Positions 14,201 through 24,475 are shown, counted from the stretch's first letter. The stretch is 64,000 nucleotides of DNA from Panopea generosa (GCA_029582155.1 CM055911.1:20880514-20944513), one strand, 5' to 3'. Translations and numbers: made by a program. Notes: a model not told the origin generated them from the letters alone.

Positions 14201-16131
14201 TACAATATATAATATGTTTGAAAATAACTTTGATACTGGTTAAATGACATCTAATATTGCGTCATTTTATGTCAACGTATTTTAACAAAGATACACAGTC
14301 GGTAAGTAAAACTGCACTGAGATCATATATCTTATTCATATCGGATAACATTTTATCCGTCAAGCCGTTAATATTTCTGACGCGGTTTTCACTGAAAACG
14401 ACTGGTATACACAACTGCATTACCATGGTTTTATGTGCTCGTATTAAATGTTTAACCTTCTACTATCAATGTCAAATACTATAAAATATTATATCTTCAA
14501 ATGCCTTATTAAACAAATCGAAAATGCACCCGTTAGAACGCTACTTTCGTAAAAACAAATTAACGCACATATCCAACAGGACACGTAGTAATCAAACACG
14601 GCCAACACAAAGTCCCTTTAGAAGTACTTCAATGAAAGAAAAGACAATACAGTAAAAGCAACTAAGTCTCGGTGATTTCTTGTATATCCAACCTAGACAC
14701 CTCTTTGTTCAAGATTTTTTTCTTTTAAATTAATTGTTTTGATTTGAGATGAAATGTATGCATTAAATCCTAAGCCGTTATATATATTTATGAAATAATT
14801 ATGTATTGATTATGCTCATTCTAATGCCAGCTTCCATCTTATGCAAATGAATAAATCTCAGTATTCAAAACATGTTAACATTCTTGTTTGCATGATGCTA
14901 AATTATTAACTTACATTATTTCCATCATTATCAATAATAACAACCATTGAACAAACCATACGACTACCATGCCTCAATACTATTTAATAATTGACACATG
15001 AATAAATATAAAACTACACTTTATATATGTAACCAATTATAAAATCATAATAATATAAATGAACTTTATTATTCATTGATTTATTATAAACATTATCGAA
15101 ATATCACAGTTTCTATTCATTGATTAATTAGTTTTATCATTTAAATATATGTGTCAATACATATCCTAACATGTAAGTTATTAATTTAAAACGTAAACAC
15201 TTGCATACGTATATAATTAGTGCATGTCTTATTATAATTTGTATTGAATTTCAAAAATATTATATATCTATATAATCTATTGCAATGAAATTAACATGCA
15301 CTGTAAATACATTAAATTGGAAGATTTTCTTTTGAAAACTGAAATTCAAAATTAAATATCATTATATTTGCAGTCACTTATTAATCTAAATACGTGTGTA
15401 CACAGTTAATGCAATAGGCATCTGGTACATCTATAATACGATTATTATCAAATACTTTTATGTTGTAACACATTATTCCCTTTCAATTTCAAATATTGTA
15501 AATTTCTAATATTGTTTGCATTAAGATACTACGTTAGTTATTATGGAACTGTTTTATATGTAACCTTCTAAAGCACGTATTAAATAAAAATCATCATTGA
15601 TATTATCACTGTTTTAGTAAGTAATACTAATTGCATTAATAATAATAATACTAAGCAATACAAACTATTCAAAAGCGAGCACCGTATGCCTTAAAATGCA
15701 TGGTCTTGTTTTGGTTGGAAAATTCCAATGGTGCGTTAAATTATAGAAAGTTTCATCATCAAAATTTATATATAATAAAAAAAAAGTAGTATTGTAAACT
15801 ATATAAATATTTGCTCTTTCTGCAACATAACCTATACGTTACCGAAACCTCCCAAGTCCCCCCATTTTAACGAAAAGGTAAAGTGTGTTTTACTTGTCAG
15901 ATATTTTAAAAGTGAAACAATTTTATTTGCCATTAAAATGACAAATATTCTGATATCTAATTGATATACATTGCACTGAAATGAATTGTTTAGTGAAATG
16001 CTAAAAACATATTCTGGCTAAAATAAGTGCACATATCTATCAATTTGTAAATTTATGAAAAACAAAATGATCTTACCTCCATTCTGGAAACAAGCGAACA
16101 ATCCAATCACAAACAGAGCCACAGAGATCAT
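2019..16131 (-). CDS. Small secreted/GPI-anchored cadherin-like protein, 5 exons, 267 aa
   Basis: Five minus-strand exons join into one open frame of 804 nt: 16131-16077, 7314-7032, 4097-3964, 3057-2989 and 2281-2019. All introns are GT-AG, with phases 1, 2, 1 and 1. Residues 1-18 form a signal peptide (MISVALFVIGLFACFQNG). Residues about 20-140 are a cadherin-like repeat: LDYE at 100-103, then SYVIKVKATDDSD, and a TDTEDPTW stretch where cadherins have the DxNDNxP linker. Residues about 141-226 are a second, weaker repeat with FEITDGVIKVKSG, an IDRS at the LDRE position and SYSFAATA. Four Cys follow (228, 235, 239, 243). The chain ends in a hydrophobic run (249-265) and a two-residue KD tail, as in GPI-anchor signals. 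The calcium-binding residues are only partly kept, so a role in adhesion or recognition at the outer membrane face is inferred. Compared with classical cadherins it is tiny and lacks a cytoplasmic domain. I do not recognise a named orthologue. Confidence 0.85.
2566..2785 (+). mobile_element. tRNA-derived SINE, family A (diverged)
   Basis: The tRNA-like head (GAGTGGTCTTAGGCGC ... GGTCGTAGATACAAGTCCC) is followed by the family body (GCCAGTTACTTGTGGAAGGA) and tail (TATATAACCTGACATGTGTTG). It lies in intron 4 of the cadherin-like gene, antisense to it. Confidence 0.75.
2989..3057 (-). CDS. Exon 4 of cadherin-like gene (Thr/Ser-rich short exon)
   Basis: This 69-nt exon lies between a strong polypyrimidine acceptor (TTTTCTATTTCAG) and a GTATGT donor. 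Its 22 whole codons are rich in Thr, Val and Ser (TTVVTTTVTLSSGTSTIGYAVG), matching the early beta strands of the second domain. Reading through the donor gives a longer hydrophobic frame, but that has no cadherin similarity. Splicing to exon 5 continues it as GSSDFEIT. Confidence 0.78.
3108..3365 (+). repeat. Dispersed repeat with internal TATA-like box, copy 1
   Basis: Begins at ATATGGAGATAA, contains GAGTGCGCCTAGCCACAATG and ends with CACAGGCTATATAAAGGGC and TTTGATCATGA. The same string of blocks recurs at 28048-28322 and, for the 3' part only, at about 57085-57150. It lies in intron 3 of the cadherin-like gene. It could be a decayed LTR or the promoter end of another element. Confidence 0.7.
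3525..3705 (-). mobile_element. tRNA-derived SINE, family C (diverged)
   Basis: The minus-strand tRNA-like head contains a B-box-like stretch (GGTCGCGGATTCGATCCCCAG). The body carries the GACACCGTCGCGATAGAAGTG block typical of this family's far end. It is old, with many differences from the other copies. Confidence 0.6.
3964..4097 (-). CDS. Exon 3 of cadherin-like gene (domain linker)
   Basis: This 134-nt exon runs from the acceptor GTACACAG to the donor G|GTAAGG. It encodes the end of the first cadherin-like domain (ATDDSDPVLEG, then VTVTLAITNTD) and the start of the second (LHYCAVLEDNAAVG). TDTEDPTW replaces the usual DxNDNxPxF calcium linker, keeping some acidic residues and the Pro. A diverged copy of this exon is present at 48184-48337. 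Confidence 0.85.
6495..6745 (-). mobile_element. tRNA-derived SINE, family B
   Basis: On the minus strand the copy starts with a tRNA-like GTTAGCTCAGTCGGTAGCGC, passes through ATACGACATTGTGTCTGATT and ends in the ATTCAATCAATCAATC tail. It matches the copy at 35197-35515 across most of its length. Inserted in intron 2. Confidence 0.75.
6770..6890 (-). mobile_element. SINE fragment, family C body
   Basis: Contains the CGCTCGAAGTCTTCCTGGGTAGAGCC block seen in the copies at 48795-48985 and 16865-17030 (read on the plus strand). The tRNA-like end is missing. Confidence 0.55.
7032..7314 (-). CDS. Exon 2 of cadherin-like gene (first cadherin-like repeat)
   Basis: This 283-nt exon is preceded by a T-rich tract and acceptor (TTTAATTTATAG) and followed by a perfect GTAAGT donor. 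It encodes residues 19-112 and most of the split K113. It holds a Thr/Ser-rich N-terminal stretch and then the core of the first cadherin-like domain, with YGIFAVS, an LDYE motif and SYVIKV. Splicing to exon 3 restores the cadherin signature KATDDSD across the junction, which is strong support for the model. Confidence 0.85.
7580..7748 (-). mobile_element. tRNA-derived SINE, family A (partial)
   Basis: Body and tail blocks match the other family A copies in reverse orientation: GGGTTTAGGGCCATTTTTAA, AGACTGAGTAGAACCACCGT, and a worn B-box region. It lies in intron 1. Confidence 0.65.
7990..8222 (-). mobile_element. tRNA-derived SINE, family A (near full length)
   Basis: The minus strand reads GGGTCATCCGTGGCCGAGTG with an A-box-like start. 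A B-box-like GGTCGTAGGTTCGAATTC follows, then the body (AGTTACTTGCGGAAGGACGA), and the tail ends in GGCGTTTAAACCC. It is part of duplication copy A; its partner is at 12492-12651. Confidence 0.85.
8888..9000 (+). mobile_element. tRNA-like SINE head, family D, copy 1
   Basis: Contains GGGTCATCAGTGTCCGAGTGG and, 70 bases on, GCTGGGTTTCGAGCCCAAAT, which resemble the A and B boxes of a Leu/Ser-type tRNA. The paired copy is at 13995-14110 in the other half of the intron 1 duplication. Confidence 0.6.
9215..9475 (+). repeat. Dispersed repeat (AGTCCATTAAATAGG family), copy 1
   Basis: Blocks TCCATTAAATAGGCCAAGGT, GGTGATCAGCTTACAGAATT and GTTTATGAAGTTTAGTCAC recur in the same order at 30666-30870 and, in part, at 30960-31060. 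It is absent from duplication copy B, so it inserted into copy A after the duplication or was lost from B. Confidence 0.7.
10034..10192 (-). mobile_element. tRNA-derived SINE, family A (head truncated)
   Basis: Shows the reversed tail (GTTTAACGCCATTTTCAACA), TTATATATGGCATATCCAG-like body and CGTCCTTCCGCAAGTAACTG. It stops at TTTGGAGCGGGC before the tRNA-like head. Confidence 0.75.
11046..11205 (-). mobile_element. tRNA-derived SINE, family A (degraded)
   Basis: Recognisable pieces are CAGTAGAATCAACCGTTCC, GCAAGTTACTGGCAACTTTC and a worn tRNA-like end (CTCTCGGCTGCCGAGGACAC). The tail is missing. Confidence 0.55.
12492..12651 (-). mobile_element. tRNA-derived SINE, family A (head missing)
   Basis: The reversed tail and body match the copy at 7990-8222. 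Similarity stops abruptly after ATTTGGAGCG, where unrelated sequence begins. It is the duplication partner of that copy. Confidence 0.65.
13066..13276. repeat. Pentanucleotide array with graded unit types
   Basis: About 42 five-base units run CTATA, CTGTA, CTGTG, CTGCG, CTGCA, CTATG, CTATA in blocks. Neighbouring blocks mostly differ by one base. Both plus-strand reading frames across it are repeat artefacts. Confidence 0.95.
13283..13447 (-). mobile_element. tRNA-derived SINE, family C
   Basis: The minus strand has a tRNA-like GCGGGGCGATAGTCTAATGG (A box) and GGTTGCGGGTTCGATCCCC (B box), about 35 bases apart. The body includes CTCAGTACTGGTTCTAACC. It abuts the pentanucleotide array, which may have grown from its tail. 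Confidence 0.75.
13995..14110 (+). mobile_element. tRNA-like SINE head, family D, copy 2
   Basis: GGTTCCTCAGTGGTTCAGTGG and CTGGGTTTCGAGCCCGTATC give the A-box-like and B-box-like parts. It matches 8888-9000 in the other half of the intron 1 duplication. Confidence 0.6.
16077..16131 (-). CDS. Exon 1 of cadherin-like gene (start and signal peptide)
   Basis: This 55-nt exon starts at the ATG at 16131 and encodes 18 residues plus one base. The peptide is a textbook signal sequence with a VALFVIGLFACF core. It ends at a strong donor, G|GTAAGA, in phase 1. The ATG is the first in the predicted mRNA downstream of the TATA box. The plus-strand reading frame over this region is the antisense shadow of the exon. 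Confidence 0.85.
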
Positions 16132-16240
16132 CTTTAATCTTACAAGTACTCGAGCAAGTATTGAAACTTATTTAATGGAAGGTTCGACAGACAAACTTAG
16201 AGCTCAAACCCGCACTGCTACTGACTGGCAGAGTGTCAGA

Positions 16241-16250
16241 CCTTTATATA
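16241..16250 (-). promoter_or_regulatory. TATA box of the cadherin-like gene
   Basis: On the minus strand the sequence reads TATATAAAGG, about 110 bases upstream of the exon 1 ATG. With normal TATA spacing, transcription would start near 16220-16210, giving an unspliced 5' leader of roughly 80-90 nt. The start-site position is inferred. Confidence 0.6.
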
Positions 16251-16864
16251 CACTGAGACATACGTTGTTATGGTAGTAAGAAAACAAGCGTCAGCAAAAA
16301 TATGTTTAGTCAGCGCATTTATATCAAATAGATATTACCATCTGAAAAGATATGATAAAACTGTAAAATAATGAACACCACCCCTAACCCAAAAATGAAT
16401 AAATAATACAACAGTACGGAATAATAATGGAAACAAGATTCAACTTGTCAATAAATGAAATACTCTGAATAAATTGGCGCGCAAAATACAGAGTTTATTA
16501 ACGGAAAACAAGTCGAGTCGCATAAACTGTTGAATTAGATGTTTAACAGTAGGTGTGTCAAATAATTAAATAAAATGCAAACATTCCTGCAGTTGAATAT
16601 CACATAATAAAAAAATCTTTGTCATTATATGAAGGAGAGGTTTAATTAATGCTTTTTTGTCACTTTGTATTAAATGTATTAAAGTTTGAATATTTTATAA
16701 ATTAAATAAATTTCGCATTTATTTACAGTAACTTGAACAAGTGCATAGTACACATTTAATAAAATATGGATTTATTCATGGTAACATTAACATGATAACT
16801 ATTTATGAATAATAAATGAATAGCAAAGCAGGGCTTGTACGTGTAGTACATGCATCAGTTTAAA

Positions 16865-17030
16865 CGGTTTATTTCCATTGTATAATAACGCTCGAAACTT
16901 TCCTGTGTAGAACAATTACTAAACCTATGTGATAAGGTGTCTTACTCATGGGGTTGGGGGTAGGGGAGCGTCGAACACATGACCCTCCGATCATTGGTTC
17001 ATTGCTTTTCAATTGGACAATACTTTCCCC
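16865..17030 (-). mobile_element. tRNA-derived SINE, family C (worn)
   Basis: Contains ATAACGCTCGAAACTTTCCT and, further right, a B-box-like stretch that reads TCATGTGTTCGACGCTCCC on the minus strand. It lies just upstream of the cadherin-like gene. Confidence 0.5.
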
Positions 17031-17275
17031 AGATTGATGACAAGTGTCATTTTGGTATTTATGATAAACAAAATGTTATTTGAAATCCGTTGTTCATCTT
17101 GGGCCGAAAATTCAGTAAGATATTTCTGAAAACATTTATTTACATAAAATATATCCAATATTTGACGCAAGTACATAAGTAGTAATGCCTTTGAACAATG
17201 CAGCATACGGATAGAACAGATTTGCGGTTGTATTCGAAAATCTGTTTCTTCTCCTTTTCCTTTACTCTATTTTTA

Positions 17276-17278
<3 letters not shown>

Positions 17279-17328
<50 letters not shown>
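17279..17328. repeat. (CT)n microsatellite
   Basis: An almost pure CT run of about 50 bases, within a wider pyrimidine-rich stretch (17240-17380). Confidence 0.95.
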
Positions 17329-17329
<1 letters not shown>

Positions 17330-17904
17330 ACTTTTCATTCTGTCATTCTGTCTTCTCTTTTTATACCATTCTCTCACCCACCCAATCTATTCAAGCAATA
17401 TAGCACTGACATTACAGCCATAGCATCAGATGTGTTTATCTTTAGTCAGCGTCAAACACTTTTTTTAGAGTACGGTGCACTTGTTTGTCATAAGGCCACT
17501 CTATGACAGCAACTATAAACACCATTGCTACTTTACTGTTATCATTGCATAATAATAAGTACAGCTTTTCCACCCTCAGTATTTGGCAGTGGAAAAAAAC
17601 AACAGTGTACCACCAGATATTTTAATACTGCACAGACTTGTTTCACTGAAACGGGTGACATGCACAGTCTCACACTCCCTCCTGTAGACTTGTAAAAATT
17701 GTAATATCAGGTCAATAACATATAATGTCGATTTCATTGAGTTAAACGGCCATTATCGAGGGTTTATCATTTGATCGAGATTTATTGAATAGTATCCACC
17801 ATGAGTTCATCCATGTGAGAAAGAAATATCTCACTCTCTGGGTCACAGGGAACTCGGCATAGCCTCTAGTATTAGTAGCGGTGGAGGAAGTATTAGTGGT
17901 AAAA

Positions 17905-18215
17905 GTATTATAATCATAGTAGTAGTAGTAGTAGTAGTAGTACTAGTAACAGTAGCAGTTGTTGTTGTTGCTGTTGTCGTTGTAGTAATAGTTGTATTGT
18001 AATAGTAGTAGTAGTAGTAATAGTAGTATTTATAATTTAGTAGTAGTAGACGTTGTTGTTGTTATCGTTGTAGTAATAGTTGTAATGTAGTAGTAGTAGT
18101 AGTATTAGTAGTAGTAGTAGTAGTAGTAGAAGTAGTAGTAGTTGTAGTAATAGTAGTAAGAGTAGTAGTAGTAGTAGCGGGAAGTAAGAGTATTAGTAGT
18201 TTTTGTAGTAGTTGC
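17905..18215. repeat. (TAG/GTA)n triplet array, interrupted
   Basis: Runs of GTA units, broken by GTTGTTGTT and AATAGT variants. It is one of four long arrays of the same triplet in this window. Confidence 0.9.
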
Positions 18216-19494
18216 ATAAGTAGTGGTAATAGAGGTGGTGGTAATGGTTTAAAAGTAAGTGGGTTTAAAGGTTGTGGTAATTATGGAAGCATTCCACAAA
18301 ATCTAAATATAGCTTATTATCATTCTGTCAATTTAAACCAAGGCACTTACGCATATACATTTATGATCCTGATAGTTTTTATATTCTACATGCAACGCGG
18401 AATACGGACACCATCACCAGAGACATATAAACAGAGATAGGCAACTTGGGGCGATTGTTTAAATTTCACGTGGCAAATTTACCGTTTCCAAATTATTGGA
18501 AACACAACTCCTCCTGAACCAAACAACATAATTGGGTGATTTGGTATCAAAAGAAAGAGCTTGATTGTAAATTTTGGAGGTGAACGTTTCTTTTTATAAA
18601 TGTACAGGAATAAAGAATTTTTTTGCACAAACAGTAACTGTCTTTTTGTGAGCATTTTCTCTATTATAGCCCATTAAAAAATATGACATATTACCTATAT
18701 GTTTCGGGTCCATCAATTTTGTAATGTACCACATAACTCACACACAAAATATGGTGCAAACAAACTTCCCAGAAGTACATTATATGTTCAATAAATGAAG
18801 AAAAAGATAAACTTATTTCAGTTCACCGCATACAATGTTAGTCATTTGTTCGTGTTTTTTGTCACAAAAACGTATATATGTTGAATGAGATATATTTTTA
18901 TAAATTAATCCCCCATTGGTGATTGTTTTTATGAGTGACCAGTGAAAGTATAGCGTATGTTAGTATGACGTCACGCGCACTGTCCGTGACATTTTCCATC
19001 GGTTCTGAACGTTTACATTACAAAGGATTCAAAGGTTGGATTTAAAAAAAAGATTTTTTTCAATATACGTAAGATAAAAGAAGAATTTGGCTAATTACTA
19101 GAGCTAGACGTAGTAAGAATCAACTTGATTTTGTACAGTTCAAAACCCTAGAAACTCATCAACGAAACGACACTAAAAAACACAGAGCGCCATTTGCTGA
19201 ACAAAAAATCGGGTGTCTTCAGCGAGACGGTAGCTTTATATCCCAATCTGACCTCGAAGTCCGACTAAATCAGGTACTACTACGAGATTTCTATCAGTTA
19301 AATACATTCCTTGTTGCAATAAATTTGAGCTATGTCTGCTTTCGCTTTTGGTGATAATTACTTTTATAAATATCTACATTCAATTTTCTACTTTTACTTT
19401 CGTAATAATAAAAGGCATTCCTTTGTTTACATTTTACACTGTTTGACAGATGCAGTGATATTACTACGTTATGTTTAATAAATAACAGGATGAG

Positions 19495-19570
19495 AACACT
19501 ATGCAACCAGTCCTGGACTCGAACTAGGGACCCTTCACTTACAGGCCAAATGCTCGACCGACAAAAATTA
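19495..19570 (-). mobile_element. tRNA-like SINE head fragment
   Basis: The minus strand reads GTCGGTCGAGCATTTGGCCT, then CCCTAGTTCGAGTCCAG. These resemble an A box and a B box about 30 bases apart. No stem-paired tRNA can be drawn and no body was identified. Confidence 0.5.
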
Positions 19571-20445
19571 CCGGACCGCTTACAAATGTATAAAATAAAT
19601 GTATGCATCAATCAATTGCCAGTATTTAAGCGGCATACCAGTAAATACAACCCTAAGGGTCTTTTAATTCTGTAACACGTGTATGGTTGCAATATTAAGC
19701 ATAAGTTGTAGATCATATCTGGTGCAAAATATCGTTGTTTCCTACCAAATATATGTATTCAAACTCGCTGTTATTGCCAATATTTGAACAAGACCTTTCC
19801 CAAGGAATAATGTAAATGAATTTGTGGAAATATAATCTCAATTATATCTGTAGACGTTCAGAAATGTCCAGACATCATCAATAAAACCCGAGCAAGCGGT
19901 TAAGTTTTAACTTGGATTTATACGGAAGATCTTGTTATATACCTACATAGCCAGTGGTCATTGAAGAATTCTGTGGGCTTTCTTTTCCCTACAGCGGTCT
20001 ATAAACGGTTTCTCATATCCAAAATAATAGGTTCTAAAAATGTGGGAAAAATCAAAATTATATGCATTTATATCTTTGCACAAATATTTAGCATACTGAA
20101 GGATGACATAATTAGCCGAGTACTGCAATTTTATGATAATTTCCATCAGCTGGGCAGCTAATTTATATATTAGAATCACTGATCAGTAAATATAGATTTA
20201 AAACGCGATTTATTCACGTTTAAGAGCGGTATTGGTTATAACAGTAAATGCATCGAAGGCCATGAGCATTCACAAAAATGTTTGTCATTCATAAACACGT
20301 TGTTTTGTATTCTTTATCATGCAAAGAAATTCTTCAGATACTGGCTATGCCGCTTTAAGAGGACTAACACAAATGTCGAAATACAAGATAAAGGGTCGCA
20401 AGAATTGCGTGTGTTATGATTCATGTTGAGAGAGCAAATGTCAGA

Positions 20446-20532
20446 CCCGTTTAACCCAGCCGGTAGAGAGTCTATCTTTCCTGGGTTCATGAGTTCACAG
20501 TCTCTGTGATAATTGATATACGACATTGTGTT
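20446..20532 (+). mobile_element. SINE fragment, family B
   Basis: AACCCAGCCGGTAGAGAGTC, GGGTTCATGAGTTCACAG and TGATATACGACATTGTGT match the head and early body of the copy at 35197-35515 (which lies on the minus strand). Confidence 0.6.
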
Positions 20533-23510
20533 TTTTTCTAATTGCCAAATTGGAATCGGAAATCTATTTTTAGAATTGGCCAATAGGAACCGAGGTTTTC
20601 CAATTGGAGGGTTCCAATTTATATTGGTATTTTTTAATTGGAAAGTGCCGGTGTCACGTTAGATTCAAACGCACTACGGAAAGTCCACGTTTTATGTGTG
20701 TACAATGATGCTTATTTGTTTGGTGTTACTATAAGTTATGTATTGCTATTTAAATGATTTGGTTCATAATACCTAAACTTCAATCGTTAAAGGTAAGAAG
20801 AAATATTTCGTCCAATAAAATGTTTAAAATTGCATTCAAAATTGATCAATATTGACAAAAATGTGCGGTTTTATCACCAATCTCGAGAAAGAAACATGAA
20901 AACCTTGCAAAACTCATTTGATAAAAAAAATACATTTTCAATTGGTCATATTCTCAAAGTTAGCAATATAATTTTTATCAGAAAAGAAATTATCCAAAAA
21001 TTACTAATTTCCGAGCAATGTATATTTTTCGGCGTCACATGGTTCTTTTCAAACCCTTAATTCAGAAAGATATCAAAAATACCAAAATGAATTCTTTACA
21101 AAATCGCCAATACTTTTAAAGTAATCTTAATAAGCTTCATTTGATAAATGTTCCTTCAAAATGTATCCATTTCCGAAAATAAATATTTCGCCGCATTTGT
21201 TTCTATGCATGCACCGTTCAGAAAGATCTGGACCCTAAGTAAACAATGTTCATTATTTCATTTGAATTTATGACCTTAAAGAATTGCAAGTTTAAAATAT
21301 TATTCATCAATGAACATATAAAGATATATTTTTCATTGTGTTTGGAGGGGAATACAAGAGACTAAATCTCACTAATGAGACGATAAATTGTATTTACCAG
21401 GTAGTTTTATTCATTCCTGCTTGTACACTATAAAACTTCGTTTTAAATAAACATTTATTATCAAAATAAAGTTGTATGTTATAATATTTACTGCAATTAA
21501 TTATTTCTCTGCCGTTTACGACGCGTGTTAATTATAATCATAAACATTTGGGGTTGTGACTATATGACCTTTTATTGCGGTTGAGTAATTTTGCAAGGAA
21601 TTCTATAGAGACTTTATACAAGTCCTTGAATTTTGTTATGATAACAATGTGTCATTTTCGTACCTATTTCCTGTCAGAGGACAGGGTATCGTTTGTGACT
21701 TAATTGTTTATATGTCTCTGATATTGTCTAGTTGAATTGAAAGTTTTTATAAAAACAACAGCAATACTAATTATTATAGATGCTCGCCTTAAGGTCTCAC
21801 TACACAGTTGCATTTTGTTCTTTGTTCTATATAAAATAGGTAACTTTGGCATACATTGGTGGATTTATGAAATTGGCGTTAAGGGTCTGACTCAACTGAT
21901 CATGACCACATGTCACGCGTAAGACCCAGACCCATACCTCACCGGCCAATGTCACACTTTGAGTCTGTTTGACAACACTTTGAGTCAGTTGTTAAATGTC
22001 ACACAAAGGTCAAGGCCAAACCTGTTCGTCTTTGAATTCTTTATATATATATATATATATATTCTCAATAAACCATTTAAAAGATACACATTTTTGGCGC
22101 AATTAAAAAAAACATAATCTTATCATGAAAAGTAGCTTAAATACAGCAATTTGGTATTTGTATTATTAACATACCCACACTCAACCCCAACTAGCTCAAT
22201 GGCCCCTGCAACCCACCCAACCACTCCAAAAATCCCTTTTTGAAATATAACTACGGATATGACAATAGCAATATCAACTTTATCACTTTTAGTACTTTGA
22301 TTACAGTAAGCAATAAGAAAAACGTCTTTAAATATCGATATGAAATGTTCGCTTCAGATGGAAAACCGATGACAAACTTTTTCATCTTTCTACATATTTT
22401 TTTTTCATTGCTACTGTGTGTTGTTAAAACATATTTGCTAAGTCAAGTACACTACTTTTAATAATTGATTATTTGAAATAATTTTTATCAGCTTTACTTT
22501 GGTACCAAAATTATTTAATTCAGACAAAGATTTAACGAGTCATTAAATACATACTAAAGGTGTCACCCGAAATTTCAGCCGGTGTACATTATATTGCTAT
22601 AAGCCTACCTGTCTGTTGTCATCACATACGTTAGCTTCTCCGGTTAACCAGACCTAAACACCCAAGTGCTGTATTTTCATATACATGTAATCAAACAATT
22701 AAGTAACGTTTTCATCTATTTGACATATAGGGTCTCCATTGCCGTGTTGTATAAGGCGGTTCATAAAGCATACAAGCTAATGATTTTTTTTATGGCGGAT
22801 AAAATACATAATTGATATTCATATGATTTATAGCACCTGTTGAACAGTGTACTATTTCTTACCGTTGGTCCATTTTTCAGCGTAACATATTAGCACATCA
22901 ATTAAATGATGAATGAGATAAAATATAATGACACCCAGACAAGCTAAAAATCTCGTGTCATTTTATAAAGAAATGGTGGTAAAGAATCAAAGAATAAGAT
23001 TCAACGTTTCGAAAAACAACGATGTGAAAAGGATATACTTAATATGATAGGTGTCCAAAATGTGTATACGCATTACTGCTTTAAAATGTAAATTATAGAA
23101 ATATGAGTGCCACATTATAGACGTAAAATGCGGTTTTTTTGACACGCCGTAAAGGTGACATATGCAGTATAATGATTAGGATTTGCTGAGACTATGCAGT
23201 TTTATAGGTATCAATATTATAGGTACATTGTACTTATTGCTCTGATAGTGTTATTTTAAACAGGACATTATGCCAAAGGCTTAACCATTTTTATGTCGTC
23301 GTAATCAAGCTTTCCAGTGTTGATCACAGCCAAAATGACCAAACGCGACAGGGACTACTTTTTGTTTCTCAAATTTCATATTTTCATGTAGGCATATTGA
23401 GAATTAGCACGAAAATACAAATCAAAATTATATTGCGGACATTGTAATATGTCATTTTTATAAAAATGTTGCATAAAATAAACCAAATGCTACAATACTA
23501 TCAATCAAAC

Positions 23511-23592
23511 TTTAGTGTAACAAAAAAACCTTAGTGTAGCAAAATCATTTTTGTTACACTACGGGCCACAACCAAAACTAAGGGTTACTAAG
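23511..23592. repeat. Inverted outlier units of the GTTACACTAAGG minisatellite
   Basis: Two or three units (TTAGTGTAACAAAAA) are reversed relative to the main array at 24476-25620 and sit head to head with one forward unit (TTTTTGTTACACTACGGG). The two parts are about 900 bases apart, with a MITE between them. Confidence 0.8.
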
Positions 23593-23934
23593 CGTATGTT
23601 TGGTACATGGATTGACATTTGATTATAAAACTGGATCACTTAATGTAATAATTATCTTCCAACAAGAAATGTATTTGTCCCTGATATGCAATGGGGGCAT
23701 ATGGTGTTATACATGTTCATCCGTACTTCTGTCTGTCTGTTACGTTACATAGAGCTTCCAATATGCCGGTAACAGCTCGATTTACATATAACATTTTATC
23801 TAAATTATATCAAATATAATGATATCAATCTATTACATTTTCTGTTATGTCAAGATTATGTCAAGGTCATTATAACTGCATATCGAATAATTATATCATA
23901 GTGACATCGGTAGGGAGCAAGAGGTCAAGGATGG

Positions 23935-24179
23935 AACTCACCAACCATTCTTATAAATATTCTTAGACTTGAAATCAAGAACGAAATTCAAAAAAAAAAC
24001 ACACTTAGAGACCATTTTTTCAAGATCAAAATTTGCAATCACGTAGTGATGCCTAATATAAAGTCAAATAAACTCTCACAATTATTCTACTTGTTATGAT
24101 TAATTAGATATCTAGGTTAAACTTTTCAATTTTCAAGCTCTAAGAATATTCTCAAGAATTGTTGGTGAATACGATCCCA
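23935..24179. mobile_element. MITE with TCACCAACCATTCTT-type inverted ends, copy 1
   Basis: The left end (AACTCACCAACCATTCTTAT ... ATTCTTAGACTTGAA) is mirrored at the right end (CAAGCTCTAAGAATATTCTC ... TTGTTGGTGAATACGATCCC). That gives imperfect inverted repeats of about 45-50 bp around a non-coding core. The same element is at 43832-44074. Confidence 0.75.
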
Positions 24180-24475
24180 GATCACTTTCAACAAAATTAG
24201 GACAATGCATAAACAATGTCGTTTGTCACTCACAGATTATTCTCTCTTTTTCTCATTTTTTTTTCATAGTGTCTTCACTTAGGTGGCATACACAAAAAAC
24301 AGCAAAAACATTGTATACGTTGTGTATTATGCCATAATATATAGAGCTTATATAGAGAAAATGAATTATGCTACATATTGCAGTCATATGTAATATAATG
24401 CACAATATGTGATATATTGCACCTTAGTGTAACACAATAGGTATGTTGCAGTTAGGATCCCAAGTGCAACAAGAA

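Larger units (their letters stand above)
12346..15175. repeat. Intron 1 duplication, copy B
   Basis: Collinear with 7847-9965: GAGACTCACGTCTGTTTAAT with a SINE at the left, GTTTACCTTAGATGC near 13820, the family D head near 14000, and the AT-rich block from about 14690 to 15175. About 1.1 kb of unrelated DNA, including the pentanucleotide array and a family C SINE, separates the first two blocks. Confidence 0.75.
18220..23500. other. Long stretch with few features
   Basis: Apart from the SINE pieces near 19.5 and 20.45 kb, a CCAATT-rich patch near 20.6 kb and a short (AT)n at 22041-22062, I see no exon-like or repeat structure here. Reading frames are short and AT-biased. Confidence 0.5.

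Noticed and set aside
16055-16276. 73-codon plus-strand frame
   Set aside because: It overlaps exon 1 and the promoter of the minus-strand gene and has no similarity or splice support of its own.
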